NCBI GenBank assembly: GCA_946183415.1
Contig: CAMHAM010000003.1
Location: 1-64,000 of the forward strand
Direction of reading: 5' to 3'
Origin: an uncultured Prevotella sp.
GTDB lineage: Bacteria > Bacteroidota > Bacteroidia > Bacteroidales > Bacteroidaceae
DNA length: 64,000 bases
Numbering within the stretch: position 1 is the stretch's first letter; every line of letters begins with the position of its first letter. Under the pieces are notes generated by a model. That model ran no database searches and had not been told where the DNA came from. It saw only the letters and a program-made list of their open reading frames with translations. The position numbers and the translations under genes are program-made. Positions 1 through 9,927 of the stretch are shown in pieces.

Positions 1-143
1 GTCCTGATTGACGATGCAAAGGTAAGACGAATTTCGGCACATTCCAAGTTTTTTTCTTAATTTCTTCTTGGGTAGTAGCGACAGAGAAACGATATTGCGA
101 CAAACTTGGCGCATGGGCTCCAAATCTGTCGCATCTGATGGCG

Positions 144-602
144 TCACTGGTCACACAAATCCTTCAGCAACTGGGTGCAACCCTCGATGACATCGCGCCA
201 AGTGGCTTCGAAATCCCCTGTGTACCACGGGTCTGCCACATCGCCAGGACGATTGGTGTAGTCCATCAGCAAACGGATCTTCCCTTCAGGATCGCTGCCG
301 CAGATGCGGTTCATGTTTCGCAGATTCCAAGTGTCCATACCTATCAGCAGGTCGAAACGCTGATAGTCGCTACGTGTCATCTGGCGAGCCGTCTTTCCCT
401 TGCAAGAGATGCCGTGATCGGCTAGTTTCCGCTTGGCTGGGGGATAGACCTCATTGCCGACTTCCTCTGTCGATGTGGCAGCTGACTCGATATAGAACTG
501 GTCGTTGAGACCAGCCTTGCCTACCAGATCTTTCATCACAAACTCTGCCATCGGACTGCGGCAGATGTTGCCGTGACACACGAAGAGTATTCTATGTTTC
601 AT
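144..602 (-). CDS. low molecular weight protein-tyrosine-phosphatase
   Basis: MKHRILFVCHGNICRSPMAEF: C(x)5R(S) P-loop of the LMW-PTP family; C-terminal DPWYTGDF motif. Start moved to the internal ATG at 602. Confidence 0.93.
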   Translation of the reverse strand: MKHRILFVCHGNICRSPMAEFVMKDLVGKAGLNDQFYIESAATSTEEVGNEVYPPAKRKLADHGISCKGKTARQMTRSDYQRFDLLIGMDTWNLRNMNRICGSDPEGKIRLLMDYTNRPGDVADPWYTGDFEATWRDVIEGCTQLLKDLCDQ

Positions 603-606
603 CTCC

Positions 607-2793
607 TCACTGGGCTTCGAGGTAGAGCACACGGCTGCTCCAATCGCTTTTGAGCGACCACTCGGGGTTGAGATTGTTGGGGATATCGAGGCCGTTGTTC
701 ATCAGATACTCGCCACTGAAGACCTTACCCTCGATACTCATCGGCTTCACATCGATGCTGTTCAGCTCGTGTACCTTATATAATTTATTGGCATCGAGAC
801 CAGCCATCTTCACCTTTGGCAGATGCTCGTTCTGGAACGACTCCGTCTTCCACCAGTAAAAGACAGACTTGGTCTTCTGCTCGTTGACGTACATCATCGA
901 GGCAAGGCCCTTCTTATCGTAAGGCGAAACGAGGCGGTAGATGTCGCCAAACTGTACGATAGGACGAATCTCCTTATACTCCTTGATGGCCTTACGACAG
1001 AGTTCCTTCTCGGCTTCGCTCATGTTCTTGGGCTGAATCTCCATACCAAGACGTCCGCTCATAGCTACATCGATGCGATACTTCAGTGAGGTGGTGCGAT
1101 AGACGGTATGGTTAGGTGTTGCTGAGATGTGACAGGCCTGAGCGATGGCTGGGAAGAAGTAAGAGGTGCCCCACTGCATATAGATGCGCTGCAGAGCATC
1201 TGTATTATCAGAGACCCAGAACTCATCGAAGTAAGGCAGCACACCCCAGTTGGCACGTCCGCCACCCGAGGCACAGGCCTGGATGGTCAGGTCGGGATAC
1301 TTGGCACGGATGCGCTCACAAGTCTTCTGGAAACCACGATGATACTCGATATAGAGGTGACTCTGGTCGTTCATCGTCAGATACTGCGAACCATGATTCA
1401 TAATCGACATGTTGGCATCCCACTTGATATAATCGATCTCAGGATACTTCGTCATCAGGTTGTCGACAATCGAGAACACAAAGTCCTGTACCTTAGGATT
1501 CGACATATCGAGCACCAACTGAGTGCCGCCACGACCCAGTACTGGCTCACGCTTAGGAGCCTTCACGATCCAGTCGGGATGCTGCTCGTAAAGCTCGCTG
1601 ACGCTGTTGGTCATCTCCGGCTCGATCCAGATACCGAACTTGATACCGTGCTTCTTGGCATCGCGCAACAGACCCTCGATGCCCTCAGGCAGCTTGTTCT
1701 TGTCGACCTCCCAATCTCCAAGGGCGCAGTTGTCGGTCTTACGCGGATATTTCACGCCAAACCAGCCGTCATCCATCACGAAGAGCTCGCCACCCATCGA
1801 GGCAATGTCGCCCATCATCTGGTCCATTCCCTTCTGGTTGATATCGAAATAGACGCCTTCCCATGAGTTGAGCAGAATCTTGCGCTCCTTGTTGCCATGA
1901 GCCAACTTGTAGTTGCGGCCCCATTTGTGGAAGTTACGACTCACACCTGAGAGCCCCTGCTTCGAGAAACTCAGGGCTACTGCCGGCGTGACGAATGTCT
2001 CGCCTTTCTTCAGATGATAGGCAGAATTGTCAGGATTGATGCCCGCAAAGAAATAGTGGAAATCGGTATCATCGGTCTCCACCTTCAGCTGGTAGTTACC
2101 GCTATAGACGATGGCTGCACCGATCACGTCGCCAGCATTCTCCTGTCCCTTGCCATCGAGCGAGAACATCACTTCGCCGTGGGCAGTATGGGCATTGCGC
2201 ACACCATCCTTATTCTTGATAATCTTCTCGCCAGGCGTCAGAGGTTCCTCACAGAGGATAGCCTCATTACCCCAAGAGCCATAGAAGGAGCTCAGCCAGA
2301 CATTGCCACGACGGATGGGCAGCGAGCAGGAAGCAAACTGCGTCAGCGTGACAGGCTTAGCCTCACTATTGGTAATCTCTGCCCAGGTCTCGATCATGTC
2401 TTCATCCTGATAGACTTTGAAGCAGAGGTCGAGAGTCACGGGATAGACACGATCCTTCATACTGATACGAGTGGTCTGGCCATCTTTCTTGATGGATCCT
2501 GTAGCCACCATATCCGACGAGAGATTGCCGTCGGCATGCGTCATGGCGAGGGCTGCCTCGGCAGGACAGTTCATACCATAGACGGGATAGGCATCCATAC
2601 GACCCCCATGAGGGCGCTGCAGGTTCTGCAGGTCATAGTCGCTCAGTTTAGCACCATAATAAACATACTGGGGTTGTTTGTCTCCCTCCACATTCAGAAC
2701 CATCGTGGTGTTCTTGGTCTGGAGAACCACCGACTCTGCCTTAGCCATCTGAGCTGAGGCGAGGAGTAATGCAAAAAACAAAAATTTCTTCAT
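607..2793 (-). CDS. alpha-galactosidase (GH36-like), secreted
   Basis: Signal peptide MKKFLFFALLLASAQMAKA; GH36 motifs FVMDDGWFG, YIKWDANM, CASGGGR, WVSDNTDA. Confidence 0.93.
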   Translation of the reverse strand: MKKFLFFALLLASAQMAKAESVVLQTKNTTMVLNVEGDKQPQYVYYGAKLSDYDLQNLQRPHGGRMDAYPVYGMNCPAEAALAMTHADGNLSSDMVATGSIKKDGQTTRISMKDRVYPVTLDLCFKVYQDEDMIETWAEITNSEAKPVTLTQFASCSLPIRRGNVWLSSFYGSWGNEAILCEEPLTPGEKIIKNKDGVRNAHTAHGEVMFSLDGKGQENAGDVIGAAIVYSGNYQLKVETDDTDFHYFFAGINPDNSAYHLKKGETFVTPAVALSFSKQGLSGVSRNFHKWGRNYKLAHGNKERKILLNSWEGVYFDINQKGMDQMMGDIASMGGELFVMDDGWFGVKYPRKTDNCALGDWEVDKNKLPEGIEGLLRDAKKHGIKFGIWIEPEMTNSVSELYEQHPDWIVKAPKREPVLGRGGTQLVLDMSNPKVQDFVFSIVDNLMTKYPEIDYIKWDANMSIMNHGSQYLTMNDQSHLYIEYHRGFQKTCERIRAKYPDLTIQACASGGGRANWGVLPYFDEFWVSDNTDALQRIYMQWGTSYFFPAIAQACHISATPNHTVYRTTSLKYRIDVAMSGRLGMEIQPKNMSEAEKELCRKAIKEYKEIRPIVQFGDIYRLVSPYDKKGLASMMYVNEQKTKSVFYWWKTESFQNEHLPKVKMAGLDANKLYKVHELNSIDVKPMSIEGKVFSGEYLMNNGLDIPNNLNPEWSLKSDWSSRVLYLEAQ

Positions 2794-2883
2794 ACGAAAA
2801 TATGTTAGTTATTGATGATATGTTTCTGTGTGCAAAGATACAAAAAAATAACCAACCACTATACATATTATCTAACTTTTTCG

Positions 2884-2891
2884 TACCTTTG
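2884..2891 (+). promoter_or_regulatory. Bacteroidetes -7 box (TACCTTTG) upstream of mntP
   Basis: Matches TAnnTTTG 38 bp upstream of the ATG. Confidence 0.55.
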
Positions 2892-2928
2892 CAGCAGAAA
2901 GTGTAATCATCAGACAAACAAATACTAT

Positions 2929-3519
2929 ATGAACCTTCTGGATATCATCTTCTTGGCCATCGCGCTGGCAATGGACTGCTTTACGGTTTCGATCATCAGT
3001 GGCGTGATATTGAAATCACGTCCTCAAGAACAAGGAGAAACGGCAGCCATCGTCCGCATGGCTTTCTTCTTTGGCTTCTTTCAGGCAGCAATGCCGCTGC
3101 TCGGATGGTTAGGTATCAGTCATTTCCAGGCGATGATAGAGGCCTACGACCACTGGATAGCTTTCTCACTGTTACTGTTGATAGGTGGCAACATGATTCG
3201 TGAGGCGCTTGGACCAGAGGAAGAGCAGCATTTCAACCCTCGAAAGCTCCGTACCCAGCTGATTCTGGCCGTTGCCACGAGCATCGACGCCCTGGCTATC
3301 GGCATCTCGTTTGCCTGTACGGGCTATGAGCATCTTTCCCAACTCACACTCCCTTTATCGATCATCGGCATGGTTTCTTTCCTTTTTAGCATCATTGGTT
3401 ACCGGCTTGGTTCGCGCTTCGGCAAAGCCATTGCCCGTCGCCTGAAGCCAGAGTTGTTGGGAGGCATTTTGCTCATTCTGATTGGCGTGAAGATTCTCGT
3501 TTCCCACCTGTTCGCATAG
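2929..3519 (+). CDS. mntP: manganese efflux pump MntP
   Basis: MNLLDIIFLAIALAMDCFTVSI and TSIDALAIGISFA motifs; six-TM small protein. ATG at 2929 preferred over the longer ORF. Confidence 0.9.
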   Translation: MNLLDIIFLAIALAMDCFTVSIISGVILKSRPQEQGETAAIVRMAFFFGFFQAAMPLLGWLGISHFQAMIEAYDHWIAFSLLLLIGGNMIREALGPEEEQHFNPRKLRTQLILAVATSIDALAIGISFACTGYEHLSQLTLPLSIIGMVSFLFSIIGYRLGSRFGKAIARRLKPELLGGILLILIGVKILVSHLFA

Positions 3520-3569
3520 ATTTTTGTAAAAAAATGGTGCCAGATAGACAACAAAAGGAAAAAAATGAC

Positions 3570-3577
3570 TATCTTTG
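3570..3577 (+). promoter_or_regulatory. Bacteroidetes -7 box (TATCTTTG)
   Basis: TAnnTTTG consensus upstream of the 3629 CDS. Confidence 0.5.
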
Positions 3578-3628
3578 CAATCGAAAACGTGTAAACGTTA
3601 AATATTAAACATTAAACATTAAAGATAC

Positions 3629-5269
3629 GTGAACAATTCGCAATCTGCAATCTGCCAGTTCGTCAATAAGTATACTTATCCCATTTTATTGACCCTGTTC
3701 GTTGTTTGGACGTGCATCGGCATTTTCCCTCTTCAGAGCTACGAGACCGATGGTTATGAAATCATCCTTGGTTGCGACGTGATGTATCGTGAGGGATGGT
3801 CATTTCCCCCCATCTACTCCTACGAGTACCGCATGCAGCCACTGATCACCATCCTGATAGTAAGTCTGAAACACCTGATGCCCTTCTTGACCTGCGAACA
3901 GATCTACAGTATCATGACAGTGGTGTCGAGCCTCGTCTTCCTGATAGGCTGCATCCGTTTCGCTGAATACGTCACAGGTGCCAGCAAAACGAAGATTCTC
4001 ATCGCTGCGATGCTCCTGCCAGAGATGTATGCCATCGCCATGTATCCCAACTCGGCCATCCCCTCGGCAGCCTGTTTCCTCTGGGGCCTGATACTCATGA
4101 GCCGCGAGCGCTATTGGTATGCCGGTGCGCTCTTTGCCTTGGCCATCATCCTGCGCCTTGATATCACCATCGTCCTGCCAACGGTCCTGGCCATGTTTAT
4201 CTTCATGGGGAAATCCATCAAGCGTGCCTTCACACTCTCTATTATCATGGGTGTAGGCTTTGTGGCTGCTGCCATATTCATGTTCTGGATGACGGGAGCA
4301 GAGTTCCTGCCCACCTATAACAGCTATCAGAAGTGGAACTTCATCATCACCACTCAGGAGCGCGTGCTCTGCATCTTAGGCTTCTACTCGCTGGCCTATG
4401 TCGTGCTGGCACCTCTCGGACTCTATGTGGTCATCAAGAAAAAGAACTGGCGCGAATTGTTCCTCATCATGCTGCCCATCATCCTGCTACATAGCATCTA
4501 CGTGCTCTTCGGCAATGCTTCGAAGCATTTTCTCTATAATGCACCCTTCGTCATCATCTTAGGTATCCATGCTTTGACCTGGCTGAAGGAGCAGCTGAGC
4601 ACACGCCCAGTACTAAAGTGGGCTGTCTATGTGCTGGTACTGCTCTTCATGACCGTCTCCGTGCGTAAGCGTAACCTCGATATGCCTTGGCTACAGGAGA
4701 ATCCGCTCCATCAGATAGGTATGGTAACACCTTTCTTCTCGATTCAGAACGGTCACTCTGAATACACCGTCGGTCTGGGAGCCGGCTATCAGCTGATTAC
4801 CAACGACGAGTGCATGCTCCTGACGGGCCACATCTTCTATCCCTGGTATATCCACTCACTGAAACAGGTCATCCGCAACTGGCGCGAACAACAGAAGGCT
4901 GTGCTCGACAAGGTTCCCACTTCCAATATCCTGACTTTCGAGTGGGGTGCATCGGCTCCCGTCTCATTCATGCTGATGACAGAGGACAACCATTTCCGCA
5001 TCGAAGAGAATATGCCTGAGGAATACCGGTTCACCATCTCCAACCCTCAGCACGAGCTGCGCTTCTGGCGCGTGGTTCTGCCCGCTGGTGTCAGAGACCG
5101 TGACGAGATTGCCTCCTATATCGAAAGTGTTCCTGCCAACTATCCAGAAGGCGAACAATATATCATCGCTGCCTCTAACCACTATGGTACCTCACATTTC
5201 CTCGATGAGATTGCTCAGACAGGCAAGCTGAAGAAAAAGGCAGAAAGATTATACCAAATCATCAAATAA
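3629..5269 (+). CDS. polytopic membrane protein, probable membrane glycosyltransferase
   Basis: 546 aa with many TM segments, GTG start, directly upstream of a GT2 gene; overall architecture resembles PMT/GT-C-type proteins. Confidence 0.6.
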   Translation: MNNSQSAICQFVNKYTYPILLTLFVVWTCIGIFPLQSYETDGYEIILGCDVMYREGWSFPPIYSYEYRMQPLITILIVSLKHLMPFLTCEQIYSIMTVVSSLVFLIGCIRFAEYVTGASKTKILIAAMLLPEMYAIAMYPNSAIPSAACFLWGLILMSRERYWYAGALFALAIILRLDITIVLPTVLAMFIFMGKSIKRAFTLSIIMGVGFVAAAIFMFWMTGAEFLPTYNSYQKWNFIITTQERVLCILGFYSLAYVVLAPLGLYVVIKKKNWRELFLIMLPIILLHSIYVLFGNASKHFLYNAPFVIILGIHALTWLKEQLSTRPVLKWAVYVLVLLFMTVSVRKRNLDMPWLQENPLHQIGMVTPFFSIQNGHSEYTVGLGAGYQLITNDECMLLTGHIFYPWYIHSLKQVIRNWREQQKAVLDKVPTSNILTFEWGASAPVSFMLMTEDNHFRIEENMPEEYRFTISNPQHELRFWRVVLPAGVRDRDEIASYIESVPANYPEGEQYIIAASNHYGTSHFLDEIAQTGKLKKKAERLYQIIK

Positions 5270-5279
5270 ACGTGATGCT

Positions 5280-6236
5280 ATGCAGTCAGTAATTACTCCA
5301 CCCCGACTGGCCATCGTCGTACCTTGCTATAATGAAGAAGCAGTACTGACAGAGACCAACAACCGTCTGACCACTCTGCTGAATGAACTCATCAGCAGGA
5401 AGAAGATTACGGCTGAAAGTTTCATCGTCTATGTCAACGACGGTTCGAAGGATCAGACGTGGCAGTTGATCTGCCAACTACAGCAGGGCAACACGCACGT
5501 CAGAGGCATCAAACTGGCCCACAATGCCGGACACCAGAATGCCCTGATGGCAGGACTTGAGTCCTTTAAAGGTGAAGCTGACGCGATGGTCACTATCGAT
5601 GCTGACCTGCAGGACGATGTGAATGCCATCACCGCTATGGTCGACGAATACCTTCATGGCTCTGACATCATCTATGGCGTCAGGAAGGAACGTACGACTG
5701 ATACCTTCTTCAAGCGCTCTACAGCGCAGCTATTCTATAAGCTCATGGCCCTTATGGGGGCTGACACCATCTACAACCATGCCGACTACCGACTGATGAG
5801 CCGACGGGCCGTAGAGGCACTCTGTCAGTATCCAGAGCGTAACCTGTTCCTGCGCGGACTGGTACCGCTGTTGGGCTTTACCACGAAGAATGTCTATTAC
5901 GACCGTGCTGAGCGGTTTGCAGGCGAGAGCAAGTACCCGCTGACCAAGATGCTTGCCTTTGCCATCGACGGCATCACCTCGTTCAGCATCAAGCCCATCA
6001 CTATCATCTTCATGACTGGCATCGGTTGCTTCGTCATCGGTCTCGGGTTGCTCATCTGGGGTCTCTACTCTTACATCAACGATATGGTTGTGCCAGGCTG
6101 GACCTCACTGCTGCTCTCGCTCTGGCTCATAGGTGGTGTGATGATCACATCATTAGGCGTCATCGGACAATACATCGGCAAGATCTATATAGAGGTGAAA
6201 CACCGTCCGCGCTACCACATCGAGGAAATTGTATGA
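5280..6236 (+). CDS. GT2 family glycosyltransferase (GtrB/dolichol-P-mannose synthase-like)
   Basis: VVPCYNEEAVL, DADLQDD, YNHADYRLMSRRA, two C-terminal TM segments. Confidence 0.9.
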   Translation: MQSVITPPRLAIVVPCYNEEAVLTETNNRLTTLLNELISRKKITAESFIVYVNDGSKDQTWQLICQLQQGNTHVRGIKLAHNAGHQNALMAGLESFKGEADAMVTIDADLQDDVNAITAMVDEYLHGSDIIYGVRKERTTDTFFKRSTAQLFYKLMALMGADTIYNHADYRLMSRRAVEALCQYPERNLFLRGLVPLLGFTTKNVYYDRAERFAGESKYPLTKMLAFAIDGITSFSIKPITIIFMTGIGCFVIGLGLLIWGLYSYINDMVVPGWTSLLLSLWLIGGVMITSLGVIGQYIGKIYIEVKHRPRYHIEEIV

Positions 6237-7015
6237 CGATACAAATCCGACAGCTCAGCATCGGCTATCCCTCACGACGCGGTGTGAGGGTAGTGGCAGA
6301 AGGCATCAGCGGTGCCATCCGTAGCGGTGAACTCACCTGCCTGCTGGGTGCTAACGGTGTGGGCAAGTCCACCTTGCTGCGTACCCTCTCGGCCTTCCAG
6401 CCTAAAATAGGGGGCGAAGTGATCATCCAGGGGCGCGACCTCTCGGGCTATACTGATAAGGAGCTGAGCCGGCTGATCGGAGTAGTGCTCACTGAGAAGC
6501 CCGACATCCGCAACATGACGGTACGCGAACTCGTTAGCTTGGGGCGCTCACCTTATACAGACTTCTGGGGGAACTACTCAAAGGATGATCTGCAGATTGT
6601 CGATGAATCCATCCGTCAGGTAGGCATCGTGAACCTGAGTCGACGACCCATTCAGACGCTGAGTGATGGCGAACGCCAGAAGGTGATGATTGCCAAAGCC
6701 CTGGCACAGCAGACGCCCGTCATCTATCTCGACGAGCCAACGGCCTTCCTCGACTATCCCAGCAAGGTGGAAGTGCTGCAACTGCTCAGGCGCATCTGCT
6801 CAGAGGCCGGCAAGACCGTCTTCCTCTCCACCCACGATGTGGAGCTGGCCCTACAGTTGGCTGATACCGTCTGGCTGATGACCCGTGAGCAGGGCGTCAC
6901 AATAGGCTCTCCGCAGCAACTGGCCCGCGAGGGAGCTCTCGCCAGGTTCATTGAGCGCGAGGGTATCACCTTCAATCCCGAGACACTGGCCATCAGTGTG
7001 AGAAAAGATAATTAA
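6233..7015 (+). CDS. ABC transporter ATP-binding protein (FecE/BtuD-like)
   Basis: Walker A GANGVGKST, signature LSDGERQKVMIAKAL, Walker B VIYLDEP. ATGA overlap with the stop of the GT2 gene; the longer ORF from 6026 is out of frame with the GT2 gene. Confidence 0.92.
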   Translation: MTIQIRQLSIGYPSRRGVRVVAEGISGAIRSGELTCLLGANGVGKSTLLRTLSAFQPKIGGEVIIQGRDLSGYTDKELSRLIGVVLTEKPDIRNMTVRELVSLGRSPYTDFWGNYSKDDLQIVDESIRQVGIVNLSRRPIQTLSDGERQKVMIAKALAQQTPVIYLDEPTAFLDYPSKVEVLQLLRRICSEAGKTVFLSTHDVELALQLADTVWLMTREQGVTIGSPQQLAREGALARFIEREGITFNPETLAISVRKDN

Positions 7016-7036
7016 CGATAACTATCAACGAAGACT

Positions 7037-8068
7037 ATGATATACGGACACGGAGACGATATCTTTCGCTACGGCGACAAGATCAAGATGAACTTCAGCT
7101 CGAACGTCTACAGCCGGGCTGACCTTACAGAACTCAAGGCACACCTGATGAATCACTTTGAGGTCATCAGCCACTACCCTGAGCCTGATGCACACTCATT
7201 GGAGAGCATGATTGCCGAAAAGCTTGAAGTGCCGGAAAACTCAGTGATGGTGACCAGCGGCGCCAATGAGGCCATCTACCTAATTGCACAACTTTACAAG
7301 GGTTGGGCTTCCATTATCCCGCAACCGACATTCACCGAGTACGAGGATGCCTGCAAGGCCTTCGGACATCTCATCTCATACGAGACGACCGACGAACTCG
7401 AAGTGCTGCCTCAAGACCGCATCTACTGGCTCTGCAACCCCAACAACCCCACTGGCAACGTGCTCGTGAAAAGCCTCATCACTCATATCGTCCGTAAAAA
7501 TCCCCGCTATCTCTACGTTGTCGATCAGTCGTATGCCGACTATACTCTATGCCCGATGATCAACCCCAAGGAGATGAGCGACTGTTTCAACCTCATGCTA
7601 CTCTTCTCACTCTCGAAGAAGTACTGCATCCCTGGATTGCGACTGGGCTATGTCGTGGCCTCACCCATCATCATCGACCGACTGAAGCACATCCGCCAGC
7701 CTTGGACGATCAATGCCTTGGCCATCGAAGCCGGCAAGTTCTTCATCAGGCACGACCAAAAGATGATCCCCGACCTACAGGCCTATCTGGCAGAAGCACA
7801 GCGGCTCCACGATGCCATCTCGGCTATCGAAGGACTGATGGTGATGAAGACTGACACCAACTTCATGCTCGTCAATATCGACACAGGCAATGCCTTGGAG
7901 CTGAAGAAATGGCTCATCGACAACTATGGCATCCTCATCCGCGACGCCTCCAACTTCCGAGGACTCGACAACCACTGCTTCCGCATCACCTCGCAGACAC
8001 CTGAGGAGAACGACATACTCATCGAAGCACTCAACGAATACCTGACATGGAAGAAAGAACAATCATAA
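7037..8068 (+). CDS. pyridoxal phosphate-dependent aminotransferase, threonine-phosphate decarboxylase (CobD/CobC)-like
   Basis: CNPNNPTGN, SLSKKYCIPGLRLGY; followed directly by cobS and cbiB. Confidence 0.85.
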   Translation: MIYGHGDDIFRYGDKIKMNFSSNVYSRADLTELKAHLMNHFEVISHYPEPDAHSLESMIAEKLEVPENSVMVTSGANEAIYLIAQLYKGWASIIPQPTFTEYEDACKAFGHLISYETTDELEVLPQDRIYWLCNPNNPTGNVLVKSLITHIVRKNPRYLYVVDQSYADYTLCPMINPKEMSDCFNLMLLFSLSKKYCIPGLRLGYVVASPIIIDRLKHIRQPWTINALAIEAGKFFIRHDQKMIPDLQAYLAEAQRLHDAISAIEGLMVMKTDTNFMLVNIDTGNALELKKWLIDNYGILIRDASNFRGLDNHCFRITSQTPEENDILIEALNEYLTWKKEQS

Positions 8069-8077
8069 GTATCTTAC

Positions 8078-8860
8078 ATGGAAATCAATATCGACCGCAC
8101 TCACTGGTATGACCGCATCTGGGCATCTCTGATCTTCTTCACCCGCCTGCCCCTCTGGCGCATCCACCAGCCCCCAAAGGAGTGCTACGCCACTGTAGTA
8201 GAGCACTGGCCGCTGGCAGGCTGGGTTACAGGGGGTGTCATGGCTGCCGTGCTATGGCTGGGCAGCATGGTAATGCCCTGGACGATAACCGTCGGTGCGG
8301 CTATCGCTGCACGGCTCCTGCTCACGGGAGCACTCCACGAAGACGGACTGGCCGATTTCTTCGACGGGTTCGGAGGAGGGGGCAGTAACCGCCAGCGAAT
8401 CCTTGACATCATGAAGGACTCTCATATTGGCACTTATGGTGTGCTTGGACTTATCCTCTATATGTTATTACTTTGGGGCTGTCTATGTTCACTAACTCCA
8501 TGGATGGCTGCCCTGGCTGTCTTGGCTGCCGATCCTTATGCGAAGATGGTCACCAGCCAGCTCATCGTGATGATGCCCTATGCCCGCCGCGAGGAAGAGG
8601 CGAAGGCGAAGGTGGTCTACCGCAAGATCTCAGCCCTCAAGGGAGTCAGCCTCGCTGTTCAGGGACTGCTGCCGCTGACTCTCTTCATCTGGCTCTCCGG
8701 TTCGTCGTGGCAGACGCTTGTCTTTATTCCTGCACTCACGATGTATTTCCTCTATCTTCTCATCTGGCACAGGCTGCACGGCTATACTGGCGATTGCTGC
8801 GGAGCCGTCTGCCTGCTTGTTGAACTCACTTTCTATCTCACGCTCGTCACAGGATGGTAA
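8078..8860 (+). CDS. cobS: adenosylcobinamide-GDP ribazoletransferase
   Basis: FFTRLPLW, ALHEDGLADFFDGFGGG, MKDSHIGTYG, YTGDCCGA motifs typical of CobS. Confidence 0.95.
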   Translation: MEINIDRTHWYDRIWASLIFFTRLPLWRIHQPPKECYATVVEHWPLAGWVTGGVMAAVLWLGSMVMPWTITVGAAIAARLLLTGALHEDGLADFFDGFGGGGSNRQRILDIMKDSHIGTYGVLGLILYMLLLWGCLCSLTPWMAALAVLAADPYAKMVTSQLIVMMPYARREEEAKAKVVYRKISALKGVSLAVQGLLPLTLFIWLSGSSWQTLVFIPALTMYFLYLLIWHRLHGYTGDCCGAVCLLVELTFYLTLVTGW

Positions 8861-9822
8861 AGGCCCTGACTCTTCTCGTCGGGTGGTTGCTCGACATCGT
8901 TTTTGGCGACCCTGCACGACTGCCTCACCCCGTGGTATGGTTCGGTCGACTCATCTCAGTTGGCGAGCACCAACTGAACCGTGGGCAGCATCGCCGGCTG
9001 AAGGGTGGTCTGCTCGCCGTGGGCCTCATCCTCCTCATCTTTGCCACGACCTGGCTGCTCAGGACCCTGCTGGGCGTCTTTGCCTTGCTGATCTATGACG
9101 GCTCGGAGCTTCATCAGATTCCCCTGCTGCTGTATCTCTTCGATGTGATAGCCATCTTCTATTGTCTGGCTGGCACAACGCTCATCCGTGAGGTGCGCCA
9201 GGTGTTTCTCGCCTTAGACCGCTCTCTCGAAGAAGGCCGTCAACAGGTGGCCCGCATCGTTGGGCGCGACACCTCAGAGCTGTCAGCCCAGGAAGTGCGC
9301 ACGGCAGCCCTCGAAACGCTCGCCGAGAACCTCAGCGATGGTGTCATCGCCCCACTCTTCTGGCTGATGCTGCTCGGCACCCCAGGCATGCTAGCCTATA
9401 AGATGGTGAATACGCTCGACTCGATGATTGGTTATCATACGGAGCGCTATCTGGAGTTTGGATGCGTAGCAGCCCGTATCGACGATGTAGCCAACTACCT
9501 CCCTGCCCGCCTCACGGCCCTGCTGATGATTCTGCCATCTCTGCTGGCAGGCCACTTCTCACTCTTCCGCTTCGTCTGCACCAACGGCCGCAACCATGCC
9601 TCGCCCAACAGCGGCTACCCCGAGGCTGCCCTCGCCGGCATCCTGGACTGTCGTTTTGGAGGCCCCCACTACTACTTTGGCGAACGGTTCGACAAGCCCT
9701 ACATCGGCACCAACCCCCGAGAGCTGACCACTGACGACATGAAAACAGCCATCCGCGTCAACCGGACAGCTGAAATTATCATGGTCATGATCATCTGCAT
9801 CGCCGCATCACTTGGGCTGTAG
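8854..9822 (+). CDS. cbiB: adenosylcobinamide-phosphate synthase CbiB
   Basis: GWLLDIVFGDPARLPHPVVWFGRLI, ETLAENLSDGVIAPLFW, NTLDSMIGY, YFGER motifs. Confidence 0.95.
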   Translation: MVKALTLLVGWLLDIVFGDPARLPHPVVWFGRLISVGEHQLNRGQHRRLKGGLLAVGLILLIFATTWLLRTLLGVFALLIYDGSELHQIPLLLYLFDVIAIFYCLAGTTLIREVRQVFLALDRSLEEGRQQVARIVGRDTSELSAQEVRTAALETLAENLSDGVIAPLFWLMLLGTPGMLAYKMVNTLDSMIGYHTERYLEFGCVAARIDDVANYLPARLTALLMILPSLLAGHFSLFRFVCTNGRNHASPNSGYPEAALAGILDCRFGGPHYYFGERFDKPYIGTNPRELTTDDMKTAIRVNRTAEIIMVMIICIAASLGL

Positions 9823-9889
9823 AATGAGAATCCGTAAAAGTGGTTGATTTATCAGTAACTCGTTTAGGTGAACAATGCAGATTTCGCCG

Positions 9890-9897
9890 TACCTTTG
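9890..9897 (+). promoter_or_regulatory. Bacteroidetes -7 box (TACCTTTG)
   Basis: TAnnTTTG 30 bp upstream of the aldo/keto reductase ATG. Confidence 0.5.
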
Positions 9898-9927
9898 CAG
9901 TCGAAATCAAACTAATTATTGAGACAT

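Noticed and set aside
1129-1866. 245-aa plus-strand ORF opposite the alpha-galactosidase
   Set aside because: Antisense shadow of a clear GH36 gene; no recognisable domain.
2014-2757. 247-aa plus-strand ORF opposite the alpha-galactosidase
   Set aside because: Antisense shadow ORF; composition follows codon bias of the real gene.
3598-3625. TTAAATATTAAACATTAAACATTAAA short tandem repeat
   Set aside because: Looks like a common AT-rich leader upstream of a Bacteroidetes gene; too short and simple to support more.
6026-7015. 329-aa ORF start for the ABC ATPase
   Set aside because: First 69 residues are an out-of-frame read of the GT2 gene; ATG at 6233 fits ABC homology.
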